DNA from: Deltaproteobacteria bacterium
GTDB lineage: Bacteria; Desulfobacterota; Binatia; Binatales; Binataceae
DNA length: 64,000 bases
Assembly: GCA_021831785.1 (NCBI GenBank)
Contig: JAKBMB010000006.1
Location: forward strand, 62,001 to 126,000
Reading direction: 5' to 3'
Shown: positions 9,317-17,989 of the stretch, piece after piece
How positions within the stretch are numbered: the first letter of the stretch is position 1
Layout: the number at the start of each line of letters is the position of its first letter
Translations under genes and position numbers: made by a program
The notes under the pieces: generated by a model
What the model was told of the DNA's origin: nothing
Database searches by the model: none
Seen by the model: the letters and a program-made list of their open reading frames with translations, nothing else

Positions 9317-10693
9317 TCACCCTCTCATCCACGGCGGCAGCTTGAAGCTAGCAGTCTGGTAAGGCGGCGGAGCGATCAGCTCGGGCTCCTTCTTGTAATC
9401 CTGGATCTGCAGATATTGATGCGGCATGCCCAGCGAAGGATCCTTCGTTGCGTCGGGATACGGAATGGCGGCCTGCTCCGGGACGAAGAAGCGCGTCGTG
9501 CCCATCACGCCGCGATAGATCATCGTGCGCAGCCGGTCCGCTACCTTGCGATTCTGATCGAATTCGCCGGGTCCGCTGGTGCCCCCGGCGACCGCCGCCG
9601 CGAGCGCGTAATAATGAGCGCTATCGTACACCTGCGCCGCGACCAATGGGCTGGCCGAAGGTCCGAATCTCTTCTTGTAGCGCCGATTGAAATCCTCGCC
9701 GATCTGGTCGCGCAGCGAGGCGATCACGGTTGAGTAGAGCACGCCATTGGTGGCCTTGCCGCCGATTTCGCGAAAGGCCGCCAGCGACGGCCCGTACTGC
9801 ATGTAGACGAGGCTGCCGGTCGGGTTGGGGGTGAACTGCAGCATGAACTGTGCTAGGTCTTGCGGCACCCAGTGGGTGACCGCGACTACCGCAGGCGGGT
9901 CGTTGCGAATCTTCGCCAGCGTCGGCCCCCACTCCGAGATCGGCACCACGACGGTCTCGGATAAGCTGATCTTCCAGCCATAGTTCTTGGCCTTCGCTTT
10001 GATAGCATTGGCGATGACCACGCTGTAGTTCTGGGAGCCCGTGACCACCGCGATTTTGTTATTCGGCCGCTTCCAGTGTCCTGATTCCCCCAGGCCATTG
10101 AGGAAAGCGAGCAGACCTTCACCGTACCAGTACTCGGCCGGATCGCCCATGAAGATGCCGAAGTACTTTTTCGGATTCTTGCCGACCGTGCTGTGATGGA
10201 CGATGTCGGTGTTGTGATGGATGTAGATGATGCCGGCGTCGGCGATGCTGTCATACTCGGCCGTGACGGCGCCGGTGTTATAACCGTTTACGATAGCGTG
10301 CACGCCGTAGCGGTCGATGAGCCGCTGCATCGCCGGAATAATGTTGTCAGCGCCCTGTTCCTTAGTGTCCTCGAAGTGCGGCTCAAGCGGCCGACCGAGG
10401 ATGCCGCCGAGCATGTTTATCTCGTCGCAGGACATCTCAAGCGCGCGTTTGAACTCGATGCCGTCGGCGGCCGCCCACCCGGTCAGCGGCACCCCCGCGC
10501 CGATCGGGATCGGCTTGTTGTCAGTTGTCTTGCCGGCTTCCTTGGCTTGGCTATTGATCGCCGCGAGCATGCCGCTTCCGAGCGCGACGCCTGCGCTTGC
10601 GGCCGCGCCGACCGCGCGCTTGAGGAAGTTGCGCCGGCCCGGTTCCGTCGCTGCAGCGTTTTCGCCGCGTGCCATGGGGATTTTTGTGTGCAT
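9317..10693 (-). CDS. Periplasmic substrate-binding protein of a Liv/amide ABC importer
   Basis: A Peripla_BP_6-type ligand-binding protein of about 458 residues, akin to amide/urea receptors (AmiC, UrtA, FmdD) and LivK. The N-terminus holds a Tat motif, RRNFLKRA at 20-27, before a hydrophobic stretch, so it is exported folded. IPIGAGVPLTGWAAADG and MSCDEINMLGGILGRP match the start of the binding fold. I start at the ATG at 10693 because AGGAG precedes it and the signal peptide follows; an upstream extension of 85 residues in the same frame is basic and overlaps the dimethylformamidase gene. Position next to the amidase genes suggests it binds an amide or its product. Confidence 0.9.
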   Translation of the reverse strand: MHTKIPMARGENAAATEPGRRNFLKRAVGAAASAGVALGSGMLAAINSQAKEAGKTTDNKPIPIGAGVPLTGWAAADGIEFKRALEMSCDEINMLGGILGRPLEPHFEDTKEQGADNIIPAMQRLIDRYGVHAIVNGYNTGAVTAEYDSIADAGIIYIHHNTDIVHHSTVGKNPKKYFGIFMGDPAEYWYGEGLLAFLNGLGESGHWKRPNNKIAVVTGSQNYSVVIANAIKAKAKNYGWKISLSETVVVPISEWGPTLAKIRNDPPAVVAVTHWVPQDLAQFMLQFTPNPTGSLVYMQYGPSLAAFREIGGKATNGVLYSTVIASLRDQIGEDFNRRYKKRFGPSASPLVAAQVYDSAHYYALAAAVAGGTSGPGEFDQNRKVADRLRTMIYRGVMGTTRFFVPEQAAIPYPDATKDPSLGMPHQYLQIQDYKKEPELIAPPPYQTASFKLPPWMRG

Positions 10694-10761
10694 CTTTGTT
10701 TCTCCTGGTCTTAACGTTTCGCGATGCAATTGCGCTCCGGCTCCCGGCACCGGCGCTGGGC

Positions 10762-13011
10762 TCAGAACGGTCTTTCGTCGAGGAACCGCCTGAGCACGTT
10801 GCTCGTAATCCGGGACACGTCGTTGTCGTAATTGTGGTGCGAAAGGCTTCCCGCCCAAGCGATAGAGCCGGTGGCGAACACCGCTCCGCCGCTTGGAGTT
10901 TCGTAAAACACGATATCGGCGCGGACCAAGTCGTTTTCCCCACCGCACAGGCCGGGAGCGTTGATCAAGATCTCCTCTAACACGACCATATAGATCGGCG
11001 TGTGGTTCTCGGAAGAAGCCAGCACGAGCGCGTTTGGCGGTGTGCCCAGCAGGCGGTCGGCTCGATCTAATTCAAGACCGGCCGCGCCTCCGCCGATCAG
11101 GCCGAAATTGCCGATCAGTTCATCCTTGTCGACTCCCTCGAAGATGAAATTCACGCGTGAGTCGAAACTTTCTTTGGTGCGGCGATAATACGAGGAGAGG
11201 TCGAAGCCTTGCGCCGAGAACCCGACTCCGGCCATCTTTTGCGGGGCGAGACCTTGACGGCGCCAGAGCCCGCCGTGCTCCCCGGTAAAGCTGTGGTAAT
11301 ATTCGCCGGGCTCGGCGGCCCAGGCGCGAATGCCGCCCTCGGCGCGGCGCACCTCAATTACACCCGGCTTGGTCGGATGGTACGCGATGCGCCAGTACCA
11401 CGCGTTGCCGCCGGTATAGATAAGCCGCCCACCGGCCTTTTTAAACGCGTCGAGCGCATCCCACATTTGCTTCGACCAGTACTCGTGATGAGTCGAGGTC
11501 ATGAAAACGCGGTAAGGCGCGATTGCCTCGTAGCCTTCGGCGTGCAAGTCTTCGTCGGTAATGCAGTCGTAGTCGAACTTCATCGCCTCGAGCCAGTCGA
11601 TGATGTGTGTGTCCGCGTTCATCTGCCAGAGCGAGGAGCCCTTGCCTCCCAGCCATGATTGATATTTCGGCCGCATTGTCAGAATCGGCCTAAGCCGCGA
11701 GGAGTAGCATACGCCGCTGCCGTCCGAGTGGGTGTCGTAGCAAGAGTAGCCGTATTCGCGGTGTTCGTGGAGAAATACGTCTACGGGCTGAAGCGCGACG
11801 ACGCTGCCGGTCAGGAGCTCCGCGAGTGCGGCATCGGTGGCCATGTGCTCGTTTGCATAAGCCATGTAGCTAGCCGTAGGCACCACGAAGACCAGTTTGG
11901 ATGTGGCTTTCCCGCGCTCCGGTCTGATTACGAACGGTATAAAGTCCTCGTCGTCTTCAGTCGCGACATGCGCGGCGTAGAGGCCGCTTTGGAGACCTGC
12001 CGGTGCGGTGAAAGCGAAGTCGGCCTCCCATCCGGCGTCGTAGAGGTCGTCGTCGTGAAAGTGGATGGCCCCATACTGCTCGGGTTTGTGCCGCCAGCAC
12101 ATTTCTTCGCCGGTCCAGTTCCAGCCGGTCATCGCGCGGGCGGGGAGATTTAGCGTCTCGCCGTGGTGACGATTGGGTGACACGTCGATGATTTGCTCTG
12201 TAGTGATTTGTTTGGAGAAGTCCCATAGCCCCACGATCGCGCTGCTCAGCGAATGAGGTGGATCGCCGCCGCGCAGTTGCTCCATTTCGAGTCGAGACAG
12301 CACCCGGTCGGCTAGCGATGGCCGATCGATCTTCCCGTTGTAGTGCCCGTCCGTCCGCGCGCGGCCGTTGGACGTCTGTGCGTAATGGGCGGCGACGACA
12401 AACGGCGCGCCGTTGGCATGACGCGGCCTCACCTTCGCGGTGCGTCGCAACTCGGCCGACGTGTCTACCTTGGCATACGCCACTAGCGGGTCCTGATAGA
12501 GGCAGACCTCGCCGTTTGCCGCGTTGTAGCTGGCAGCCACGAAATACCACTCTCTGGCCAGCATTACCTTGCCGGTCCGGACGTCTTCACTCGCGCCTGT
12601 GCCGTCGCCGAGCGTGAGCACCAACCCACCTTGGTCATCGAGGCCGAGAATAAAGCCCGCGCCTGACTTGGCGTTCCAACGGCTTAATATGCTCTGACGC
12701 CCTTTCTCCGGAGTGGTCGGCCACACCATCGCTTGGACGGAAAAGCTGCCTAGCTGCTCAAAGGCGCGGTGGTTGGGGATGACGATGCACGAACCAGGGC
12801 ATATCGCTTGCTTGCGTCCCTTGTAGGTGCCCTCGAGGTCGCTCTTAACCGCCCGCTCTTTATATCCTGGGCCCTCGGGATTGGTGTCGCCGTGAATAAT
12901 CCGCACAAGGCGCGCCTTGTAGTTCGAAGCCTTTTCGCAGGACACCATGAACCGAATCGTCTCGCTTGGGCACACACTAATCTTGTCGCTATAACCCATG
13001 ATTTGTTTCAT
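10762..13011 (-). CDS. dmfA2: N,N-dimethylformamidase large (beta) subunit-like iron amidohydrolase
   Basis: 749 residues, close to the roughly 760 of Paracoccus DMFase large subunits, which hydrolyse dimethylformamide to dimethylamine and formate with a mononuclear iron. Residues about 85-250 look like a concanavalin/laminin-G-type lectin fold (FSVQAMVWPT ... WYFVAASYNAANG). The catalytic part begins near 300 and shows PTASYMAYANEH (Tyr382/385), GYSCYDTHSDG (Tyr425) and STHHEYW (His508, Glu510), matching the Tyr-Tyr-Glu iron ligands and nearby His reported for the enzyme. It follows the small subunit gene by about 50 bases. Family assignment is firm; the true substrate could be another N-substituted amide. 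Confidence 0.88.
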   Translation of the reverse strand: MKQIMGYSDKISVCPSETIRFMVSCEKASNYKARLVRIIHGDTNPEGPGYKERAVKSDLEGTYKGRKQAICPGSCIVIPNHRAFEQLGSFSVQAMVWPTTPEKGRQSILSRWNAKSGAGFILGLDDQGGLVLTLGDGTGASEDVRTGKVMLAREWYFVAASYNAANGEVCLYQDPLVAYAKVDTSAELRRTAKVRPRHANGAPFVVAAHYAQTSNGRARTDGHYNGKIDRPSLADRVLSRLEMEQLRGGDPPHSLSSAIVGLWDFSKQITTEQIIDVSPNRHHGETLNLPARAMTGWNWTGEEMCWRHKPEQYGAIHFHDDDLYDAGWEADFAFTAPAGLQSGLYAAHVATEDDEDFIPFVIRPERGKATSKLVFVVPTASYMAYANEHMATDAALAELLTGSVVALQPVDVFLHEHREYGYSCYDTHSDGSGVCYSSRLRPILTMRPKYQSWLGGKGSSLWQMNADTHIIDWLEAMKFDYDCITDEDLHAEGYEAIAPYRVFMTSTHHEYWSKQMWDALDAFKKAGGRLIYTGGNAWYWRIAYHPTKPGVIEVRRAEGGIRAWAAEPGEYYHSFTGEHGGLWRRQGLAPQKMAGVGFSAQGFDLSSYYRRTKESFDSRVNFIFEGVDKDELIGNFGLIGGGAAGLELDRADRLLGTPPNALVLASSENHTPIYMVVLEEILINAPGLCGGENDLVRADIVFYETPSGGAVFATGSIAWAGSLSHHNYDNDVSRITSNVLRRFLDERPF

Positions 13012-13062
13012 TTTTCGTGCCTCCGCGTCGTATGCCGCGCCCGGCGCTCCAAAATCGCGGCC

Positions 13063-13362
13063 TCAATCGCCTAGATTCTCGCCTGCGTATTTCGCCCAAC
13101 GCTGTTTGAAAACATACCACTCGGCCTGTTCAATCGACTGGAAGACCTCCTCGGTCATTCGAATGCGTTCGCCACGCGCGCCGGGCAGTACGGCCAGCGT
13201 CCATTCTCGATGTGGGCGGGTGCAGATTAAGACGTACTTGCCCGCCATCGGCTCGCCGCGAAACAAATTCAAGATGCGCTGCAGATTGGGGGAATGATGC
13301 CCGATGGGGGTCTTCTTGAACTCCTCGACATACGCTTTGTCCTCAGGTCTTATTTGGTACAT
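13063..13362 (-). CDS. dmfA1: N,N-dimethylformamidase small (alpha) subunit-like protein
   Basis: About 99 residues, shorter than the roughly 130 of Paracoccus alpha subunits. The pattern HHSPNLQRILNLFRGEPMAGKY followed by R-x-W and a C-terminal helix ending in VFKQRW agrees with the alpha subunit pattern H-x-SP-x-LQR-x2-N-x-FR. GGAGG before the ATG at 13362 decides the start over a codon ten residues upstream. It is the first gene of the operon and stabilises the large subunit in known DMFases. A leader of about 80 bases separates it from the predicted promoter. Confidence 0.8.
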   Translation of the reverse strand: MYQIRPEDKAYVEEFKKTPIGHHSPNLQRILNLFRGEPMAGKYVLICTRPHREWTLAVLPGARGERIRMTEEVFQSIEQAEWYVFKQRWAKYAGENLGD

Positions 13363-13444
13363 TTGAGCCTCCGACCTGCCTGGCCTTCGCACCGCGGACG
13401 AGCAATCATCCGCTCGTCGGCTGAGACACCCCTCGGCATACAGT

Positions 13445-13505
13445 AACTGACCTTATATTGTGTATCGCTCCGATGGCTTGACAGACGATAACAAATCCTT
13501 GACAG
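13445..13505 (-). promoter_or_regulatory. Predicted AraC-type operator and promoter of the dmf operon
   Basis: On the minus strand the octamer CTGTCAAG occurs twice, at 13505-13498 and 13484-13477, exactly 21 bases apart (two helical turns, the spacing of araI half-sites). Downstream lies TATAAG at 13457-13452, and a 17-base spacer places the -35 at 13480-13475, inside the promoter-proximal repeat. That is the class II arrangement of AraC activators. The start of transcription would be near 13445. The repeats read as TTGACA on the plus strand, but no matching -10 or plus-strand gene follows. Confidence 0.5.
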
Positions 13506-13529
13506 CGGTGGAGCGGCGGGTGATTGCGT

Positions 13530-14540
13530 TCAGCCGAAACGGCGCAGGTAGTCTTCAGCCAGATGACAAGTGATCTCGGTAAATGGGACGCCGTGCTGGC
13601 GAGCGAGGTCGGTCTCGGCGTGAGAGCCTATCCACGCGACCAGTAGCAAGCGGCGCAGCATTATGAACGTTGGGATCTCCGCGGCTTCCTCGCGCGCAAG
13701 GCGAGCGGCTTTTCGATATCCGATGGTCCAGGCCTCGACCAACTCCGGCACGTCCCGATGATGCTCAATAAAGCTCAGCGCCGCGCCGAGGTCGTAGAGA
13801 TGCCAGCTAAAGCCGCAGTCGTCGAAATCGATGACCTTGGTCCGTTCTCCTTCAACCAAGAGATTGGCCAGCCGCAGATCGGCATGGACGAGCCCAAAGC
13901 GATCCGGTGGCGCGCCGTATGCCTCCAGCCGGCGCCTTATCGTGGCCGACATGCGCTCCAGGATGCGGCTGCGCGCGCCATGCACGCCCAGTCCGTCTTG
14001 CCAGCGCCCCCAGATCGGCCGCTCTCCAAGCGTCGTCTCATAGTCCCACCGCTGGCGCACGAACCCGACCGGCCGACGCCACGCCCTCGCCTGCAGATGC
14101 ATGCGCGCGGTAATCTCGCCAAGCCGCTCGAACGCGGCGCGCAGATCGTGTTCGCTCGGCTCCCGTCCGTGCAAAAATTGGAACATCACGGCATGGCGCG
14201 GCTGAGGCAGTTCAGGGCTGTGCAGGGTCTGGATCAACGAACCGTCCTTGGCCGCAATGGGTTCGGGCGTCTCGACCCCCGCTTCACAGCGCAGCGCGGT
14301 CATCCACAGCAGCTCCGAGCGAATCGCCTCGAAGCTGTGATACCCGAGGCGATGCACCCGCAGGATTGTCAGCACCCCGTTCGTCGGGTTTTCCACGCGA
14401 AACGTGGTGTTCTCGGAATGATTAATTGCAGTTACGATCGTCTGTTTCGGCAGGCCGTAGTGCTCTACCGCGGCCTGAGCTAGGCGATGAATTCGTACCA
14501 GGAGCTCTTGCGTCGAAATCGCCTCCATCGCTTTAGTCAA
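13530..14540 (-). CDS. Aminoglycoside phosphotransferase-fold kinase
   Basis: A 336-residue APH-family small-molecule kinase (homoserine kinase ThrB2/stress kinase SrkA-like group). The catalytic loop is VHADLRLANLL (His219, Asp221, Asn226) and the metal-binding motif VIDFDDCGF (Asp238). An N-terminal lobe with NTTFRVENPTNGVLTILRVHR resembles the ATP-binding sheet. It may use the internal ATG four codons in (MEAIS). Substrate unknown. It ends the long minus-strand run that begins at ruvX and abuts the dmf promoter region. Confidence 0.8.
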   Translation of the reverse strand: MTKAMEAISTQELLVRIHRLAQAAVEHYGLPKQTIVTAINHSENTTFRVENPTNGVLTILRVHRLGYHSFEAIRSELLWMTALRCEAGVETPEPIAAKDGSLIQTLHSPELPQPRHAVMFQFLHGREPSEHDLRAAFERLGEITARMHLQARAWRRPVGFVRQRWDYETTLGERPIWGRWQDGLGVHGARSRILERMSATIRRRLEAYGAPPDRFGLVHADLRLANLLVEGERTKVIDFDDCGFSWHLYDLGAALSFIEHHRDVPELVEAWTIGYRKAARLAREEAAEIPTFIMLRRLLLVAWIGSHAETDLARQHGVPFTEITCHLAEDYLRRFG

Positions 14541-14726
14541 TTTCCCATCCGGATCGGATGCTGTTGCTATTAACCCATCGGAGAGCGTCCGAGTAAGCCG
14601 CCTTACGAATCATAGTCAGCTTGGCAGCGCGCCGCTTGACCGCGCGAAACGGAGATTTGACAGTCACGCGCACGTGACACCGGCAGGAAAGGCGAGCGCG
14701 CATTCCACGGCATCTTCGCCGCACTT

Positions 14727-15302
14727 TTAAAAGTTGGTCCGAGCGGCCTGGCGGGCCGCAGTCCAGTCGCGCAGGGCCGCGCGCGTGGTGCGAAAGGCGA
14801 TCTCTTTCCAGGGGATAAGCTCTGGCGCGAAGTAAGCGACCTCGGATGCTTCCTCGGAGGTCCTCGGCGGCTTGTCTGTCGGCGCGGCGAGGTAAACCGC
14901 GACCACCGTGGGCGGCCGCGGCTCGCTCCAATAAAGACCCAACAAATTTTCTACTCGCACATCCATCCCCACTTCCTCCAGTGTCTCGCGCGCCGCGGCT
15001 TGCGCCGGACTCTCGCCCAAGTCCACGTATCCGCCGGGGAACGTCCACCGGCCGAGTTGCGGCTCGACGGCGCGGCGCAGCAGCAGCAGCACGCGGCCGT
15101 TTTCCACCACCAAGCAGCCGGCCACCAGTTTGGGGCTCAAAAAGGCAACGTAACCGCATCGCGAGCAGACCCGTTGACGGCGTCGGTCCGGCAACACGAT
15201 GCGCGAGGTCATGGCGCCCCCGCAGAGCGCGCAAAAATTAATCTCGCGCGGATAGCGATGCTGGATGTAATGTTTTACCTCGACCGGCTCATCACGGCTC
15301 AT
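14727..15302 (-). CDS. Nudix hydrolase with N-terminal zinc ribbon (NudC-like)
   Basis: About 191 residues. A zinc ribbon with Cys pairs at 24/27 and 46/49 (CALCGG, CSRCGY) precedes a complete Nudix box at about 91-113 (G-x5-E-x7-RETLEEVGM). Such proteins hydrolyse nucleoside diphosphate-linked compounds, for instance NADH or ADP-ribose. I prefer the ATG at 15302; the longer frame begins with TTG at 15329. Same strand as the VWA genes before it. Confidence 0.85.
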   Translation of the reverse strand: MSRDEPVEVKHYIQHRYPREINFCALCGGAMTSRIVLPDRRRQRVCSRCGYVAFLSPKLVAGCLVVENGRVLLLLRRAVEPQLGRWTFPGGYVDLGESPAQAAARETLEEVGMDVRVENLLGLYWSEPRPPTVVAVYLAAPTDKPPRTSEEASEVAYFAPELIPWKEIAFRTTRAALRDWTAARQAARTNF

Positions 15303-15409
15303 GCGACTTCCCCATGCCGCGTCGGCCAAGCGGTTGCCGCTGAGCTCGGCGGCAACGGCCTTTGCCGTTTATCATCCCGCGGCCGCGCGCGCCGACGAGC
15401 GCCCCGCGT

Positions 15410-17989
15410 TTAGCCCGTCAGTCGGCGCGCAAACGCCTCGGCGACCAAAAGCAGCATCGCCATCACCAGCAAGGCGAACCGCCCGGAGACGCGCCGCTCC
15501 AGCGTCGGCCGTGAAAGCGAGACCTCGTTCACGGAAGGATTGAGGCGGCCGCCGGTAGCGCCGGCCAGACGCTCCAGCAAGCCGTAGTTAGGATACGGCC
15601 GCGCCAGCTCCGCGAGCACAGCCGGGCTTACGGTGTAGGCCATCGGCGGAAAGGCCGCGTCCTCATCTTTGGCGCCGGACTTGAGCGTGATTTGGTAGAC
15701 GCCCGGCTCGGGAGCATCGAGGCTCGCGCTGAGTTCTCCCGGGGCGTCCTGCGAGAGCGTCATCTGCGCGCTGCTCCCGTCGGGGCGTTCAACCGTCGCG
15801 CTTAGCGTGGGCAGCAAACGCTCGGTCTCGGGGCTATAGCCAATAAGCTTGAATCTGAGCTGGCCGTTGTCGTAGCCGAGCTCGACGGCGTAGTTGGCCG
15901 CCGGCGCCTCGGAGCGCCCCGCCATCCAGCCCAGCATCTGATCCCAGAGACGATAAAAGACGTTGGCCCGCAGCCAATCGGCCGACCAGCGCCCGCCGGC
16001 GTCGGTGGTGACCGCCAGCGTTTTGCCCGCGCCGAAATGCCAGCTTGCAACCAGGGGCTCGCGCCGGCCGTCGTGCTCGACGTAAGCGTCGAGCCGCGCA
16101 CCGGGCTTAAGCTCCGTGCTCACGTAGCCCTTAATCGGGGGCAACACGTCACTGCCGGCGCCCTTGAGCAGCGAATCGCCCGGCGTTACGCGCGGGCGGA
16201 ATTCCTTCTCGACCATCGTCAGCTCGCCGCCGTGCTGGTCCACGTCGCGAATCGTTATCTCGGGCAGCGTGCTGGGGCTGTCGGTCTGGTAGAACGCGCC
16301 GCCGCCGTAGCGGCTGATCGCGGCCAGCAGGTCCACGTTGGCCTCGCGGCCGATTGCGATCGTCGAAATCGTCACCGCCCCTTTGCGATGCATGTTGGAG
16401 ACCAGGTCGTAGTACATATCCGCGGTGCCGCCGGTCTTGCCGTCGGTCAAAATCACCACGTGCTTTATCGACGCCGGGCTCGAGGCGAGGCCGCGATAGG
16501 CCTCCTGGAGCGCTGGCAGCAGGTACGTAGTGCCTTGCGCTCTCAACCGATTGACCATTTCGGCCAAGTACGGCCGGCTGGTCCTGACCGACTGAAGCGG
16601 CACGACTACGAACGGCTGCGAGTCGAAACCGATCACGCTCAAGAAGTCGTCGTCGTTAAGCGAACGCGCCGCGGCGAGCGCGGCGGCCTTGGCGTATTCG
16701 AGCTTATTGTCGCGGCCCATCGATCCCGACTTGTCGATTATGATGACCAGCGCGCGCTGCGGCTTGCGGCGCTCGGGGGGCTTCATTTCCACCGGAAACG
16801 CGCGCGCAAGCCGGCTTTCCGTCCAGCCGCCGAGACCGAAGCTGCGGTCGCCGCCCACCATCGCCAGCGAGCCGCCGCGCTCGGCGTAAGCGAGCAGGTC
16901 GCGGCGCGCGGCGGAAGCCAGCTCGGCGCGCGCGACATTGTTAAGCAAGATCGCTGCGTAGCCGCTAAGCTCGTCCAGCGACTGGCCGGGCTCCGGCGCG
17001 ATCACTTCGGCGTCAAGACCGCGTTGGCGCGCCACGCTTTGCAGATAGCGCGCCTCGCGCGGCTTTCCGGTCAGAATCAGGACCTTGCGCTGCGCGCCAA
17101 TCCCGACCCATCCGTCAAGCGAGTCGTCCTCGCCATAAGCGTCTTGCGCGCGGTCAGCGGGGACGAAAGCAGCGCGATACGAGCGCAGCCCGGCGCTCTG
17201 CGCGCGAACGGAAAAGTCGACCCGCGTGAATCCCGGGGCCAAGACCACCTGGCGGGTCTCCAACGGCTTATCCTTTTCGAACAACTCGACCTGTCCCGCC
17301 GCCGGCGCGCGGTTCGAGTTTAGCATCGTGACGCTCACGACGAACTGTCCGCTCGTAGCCAGCGCGTGCGGCAAACTCATGGCGGTCATCGCTACGTTGG
17401 GCAAAGCCGCGGGCGGCGGCGGCGAAAAAATGTAAAGCCTGCTTTGGGTCGCGGCCAAGGCGTCGAGCGCAAGCTGCGCCTGCCCGCGGTTTTCCCATCC
17501 GTCGGTCACCAGGACGGCGGGCCCCGCGGCGCGCCCGCGCGCGCTCGCCAGCGCGCGCAGAGCGGTCTCCAGATTGGTCGCCTCGGGCGCGCAGCGCGCG
17601 CAGCCCGCGCCGGTGAGCGCCTTGACCGCCGCGCCGACCGTGGCGCGCTCGGCGCGGCCGCCGAAGATGATCGCCGGGTCGTCGTCGCGAAATTTAAGCT
17701 CTTTGCGCACCAGTGCCGTGGTCCACTGGCGCATCGGCTCCGCGATGCTGCGCGAAAGGTCGAGCAGCGCCGGCCGCGCCTGGCCCTCGAACCGGCTGAT
17801 GCGCTGCGGGTCGCCGAGGGCGAGCACCATCAACGCGAGCATCGCGGCCCGCATCAGCGGCGCGATCATCCGGCGCGGCGCGCGCGCTTGCCACAGCGAC
17901 CATGCGAGCAGAAGGCCGACCCCAAACAGCAGGTAGAGCGCCGACGGGTGGAGCCACGTCACCCCGCGCGCAAGGTCCTCCCACCTCAC
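15410..17989 (-). CDS. Large membrane VWA protein with two MIDAS motifs
   Basis: 859 residues. Two N-terminal membrane helices (about 15-32 and 44-59) precede a first VWA-like domain with D-x-S-x-S at 77-81, then a glutamine-amidotransferase-like Rossmann segment (about 303-395, VLILTGKPREARYL ... GGDRSFGLGGW). A second, canonical VWA domain starts at IIIDKSGSMG (419-423), and a C-terminal helix anchors the tail. Its start overlaps the stop of the 600-residue neighbour as ATGA. Genes of this form sit with MoxR ATPases and DUF58 proteins and are thought to act in envelope or complex assembly; precise role unknown. Confidence 0.8.
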   Translation of the reverse strand: MRWEDLARGVTWLHPSALYLLFGVGLLLAWSLWQARAPRRMIAPLMRAAMLALMVLALGDPQRISRFEGQARPALLDLSRSIAEPMRQWTTALVRKELKFRDDDPAIIFGGRAERATVGAAVKALTGAGCARCAPEATNLETALRALASARGRAAGPAVLVTDGWENRGQAQLALDALAATQSRLYIFSPPPPAALPNVAMTAMSLPHALATSGQFVVSVTMLNSNRAPAAGQVELFEKDKPLETRQVVLAPGFTRVDFSVRAQSAGLRSYRAAFVPADRAQDAYGEDDSLDGWVGIGAQRKVLILTGKPREARYLQSVARQRGLDAEVIAPEPGQSLDELSGYAAILLNNVARAELASAARRDLLAYAERGGSLAMVGGDRSFGLGGWTESRLARAFPVEMKPPERRKPQRALVIIIDKSGSMGRDNKLEYAKAAALAAARSLNDDDFLSVIGFDSQPFVVVPLQSVRTSRPYLAEMVNRLRAQGTTYLLPALQEAYRGLASSPASIKHVVILTDGKTGGTADMYYDLVSNMHRKGAVTISTIAIGREANVDLLAAISRYGGGAFYQTDSPSTLPEITIRDVDQHGGELTMVEKEFRPRVTPGDSLLKGAGSDVLPPIKGYVSTELKPGARLDAYVEHDGRREPLVASWHFGAGKTLAVTTDAGGRWSADWLRANVFYRLWDQMLGWMAGRSEAPAANYAVELGYDNGQLRFKLIGYSPETERLLPTLSATVERPDGSSAQMTLSQDAPGELSASLDAPEPGVYQITLKSGAKDEDAAFPPMAYTVSPAVLAELARPYPNYGLLERLAGATGGRLNPSVNEVSLSRPTLERRVSGRFALLVMAMLLLVAEAFARRLTG

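Noticed and set aside
10694-10948. Eighty-five-residue extension of the binding protein
   Set aside because: Basic sequence inside the dmfA2 gene; the Tat signal and ribosome site support 10693.
13478-13521. Plus-strand sigma-70 promoter from TTGACA at 13478 or 13499
   Set aside because: No -10 box at the right distance and no plus-strand gene downstream; the AraC-repeat reading explains the sequence better.
14533-15234. A 233-codon minus-strand frame over the Nudix gene
   Set aside because: It lies in another frame of the Nudix gene, which has a perfect Nudix box.
16037-17323. A 428-codon plus-strand frame within the large VWA gene
   Set aside because: Antisense to a gene with clear domains; composition is rich in Arg, His and Ala without any motif, as expected of a GC-rich shadow.
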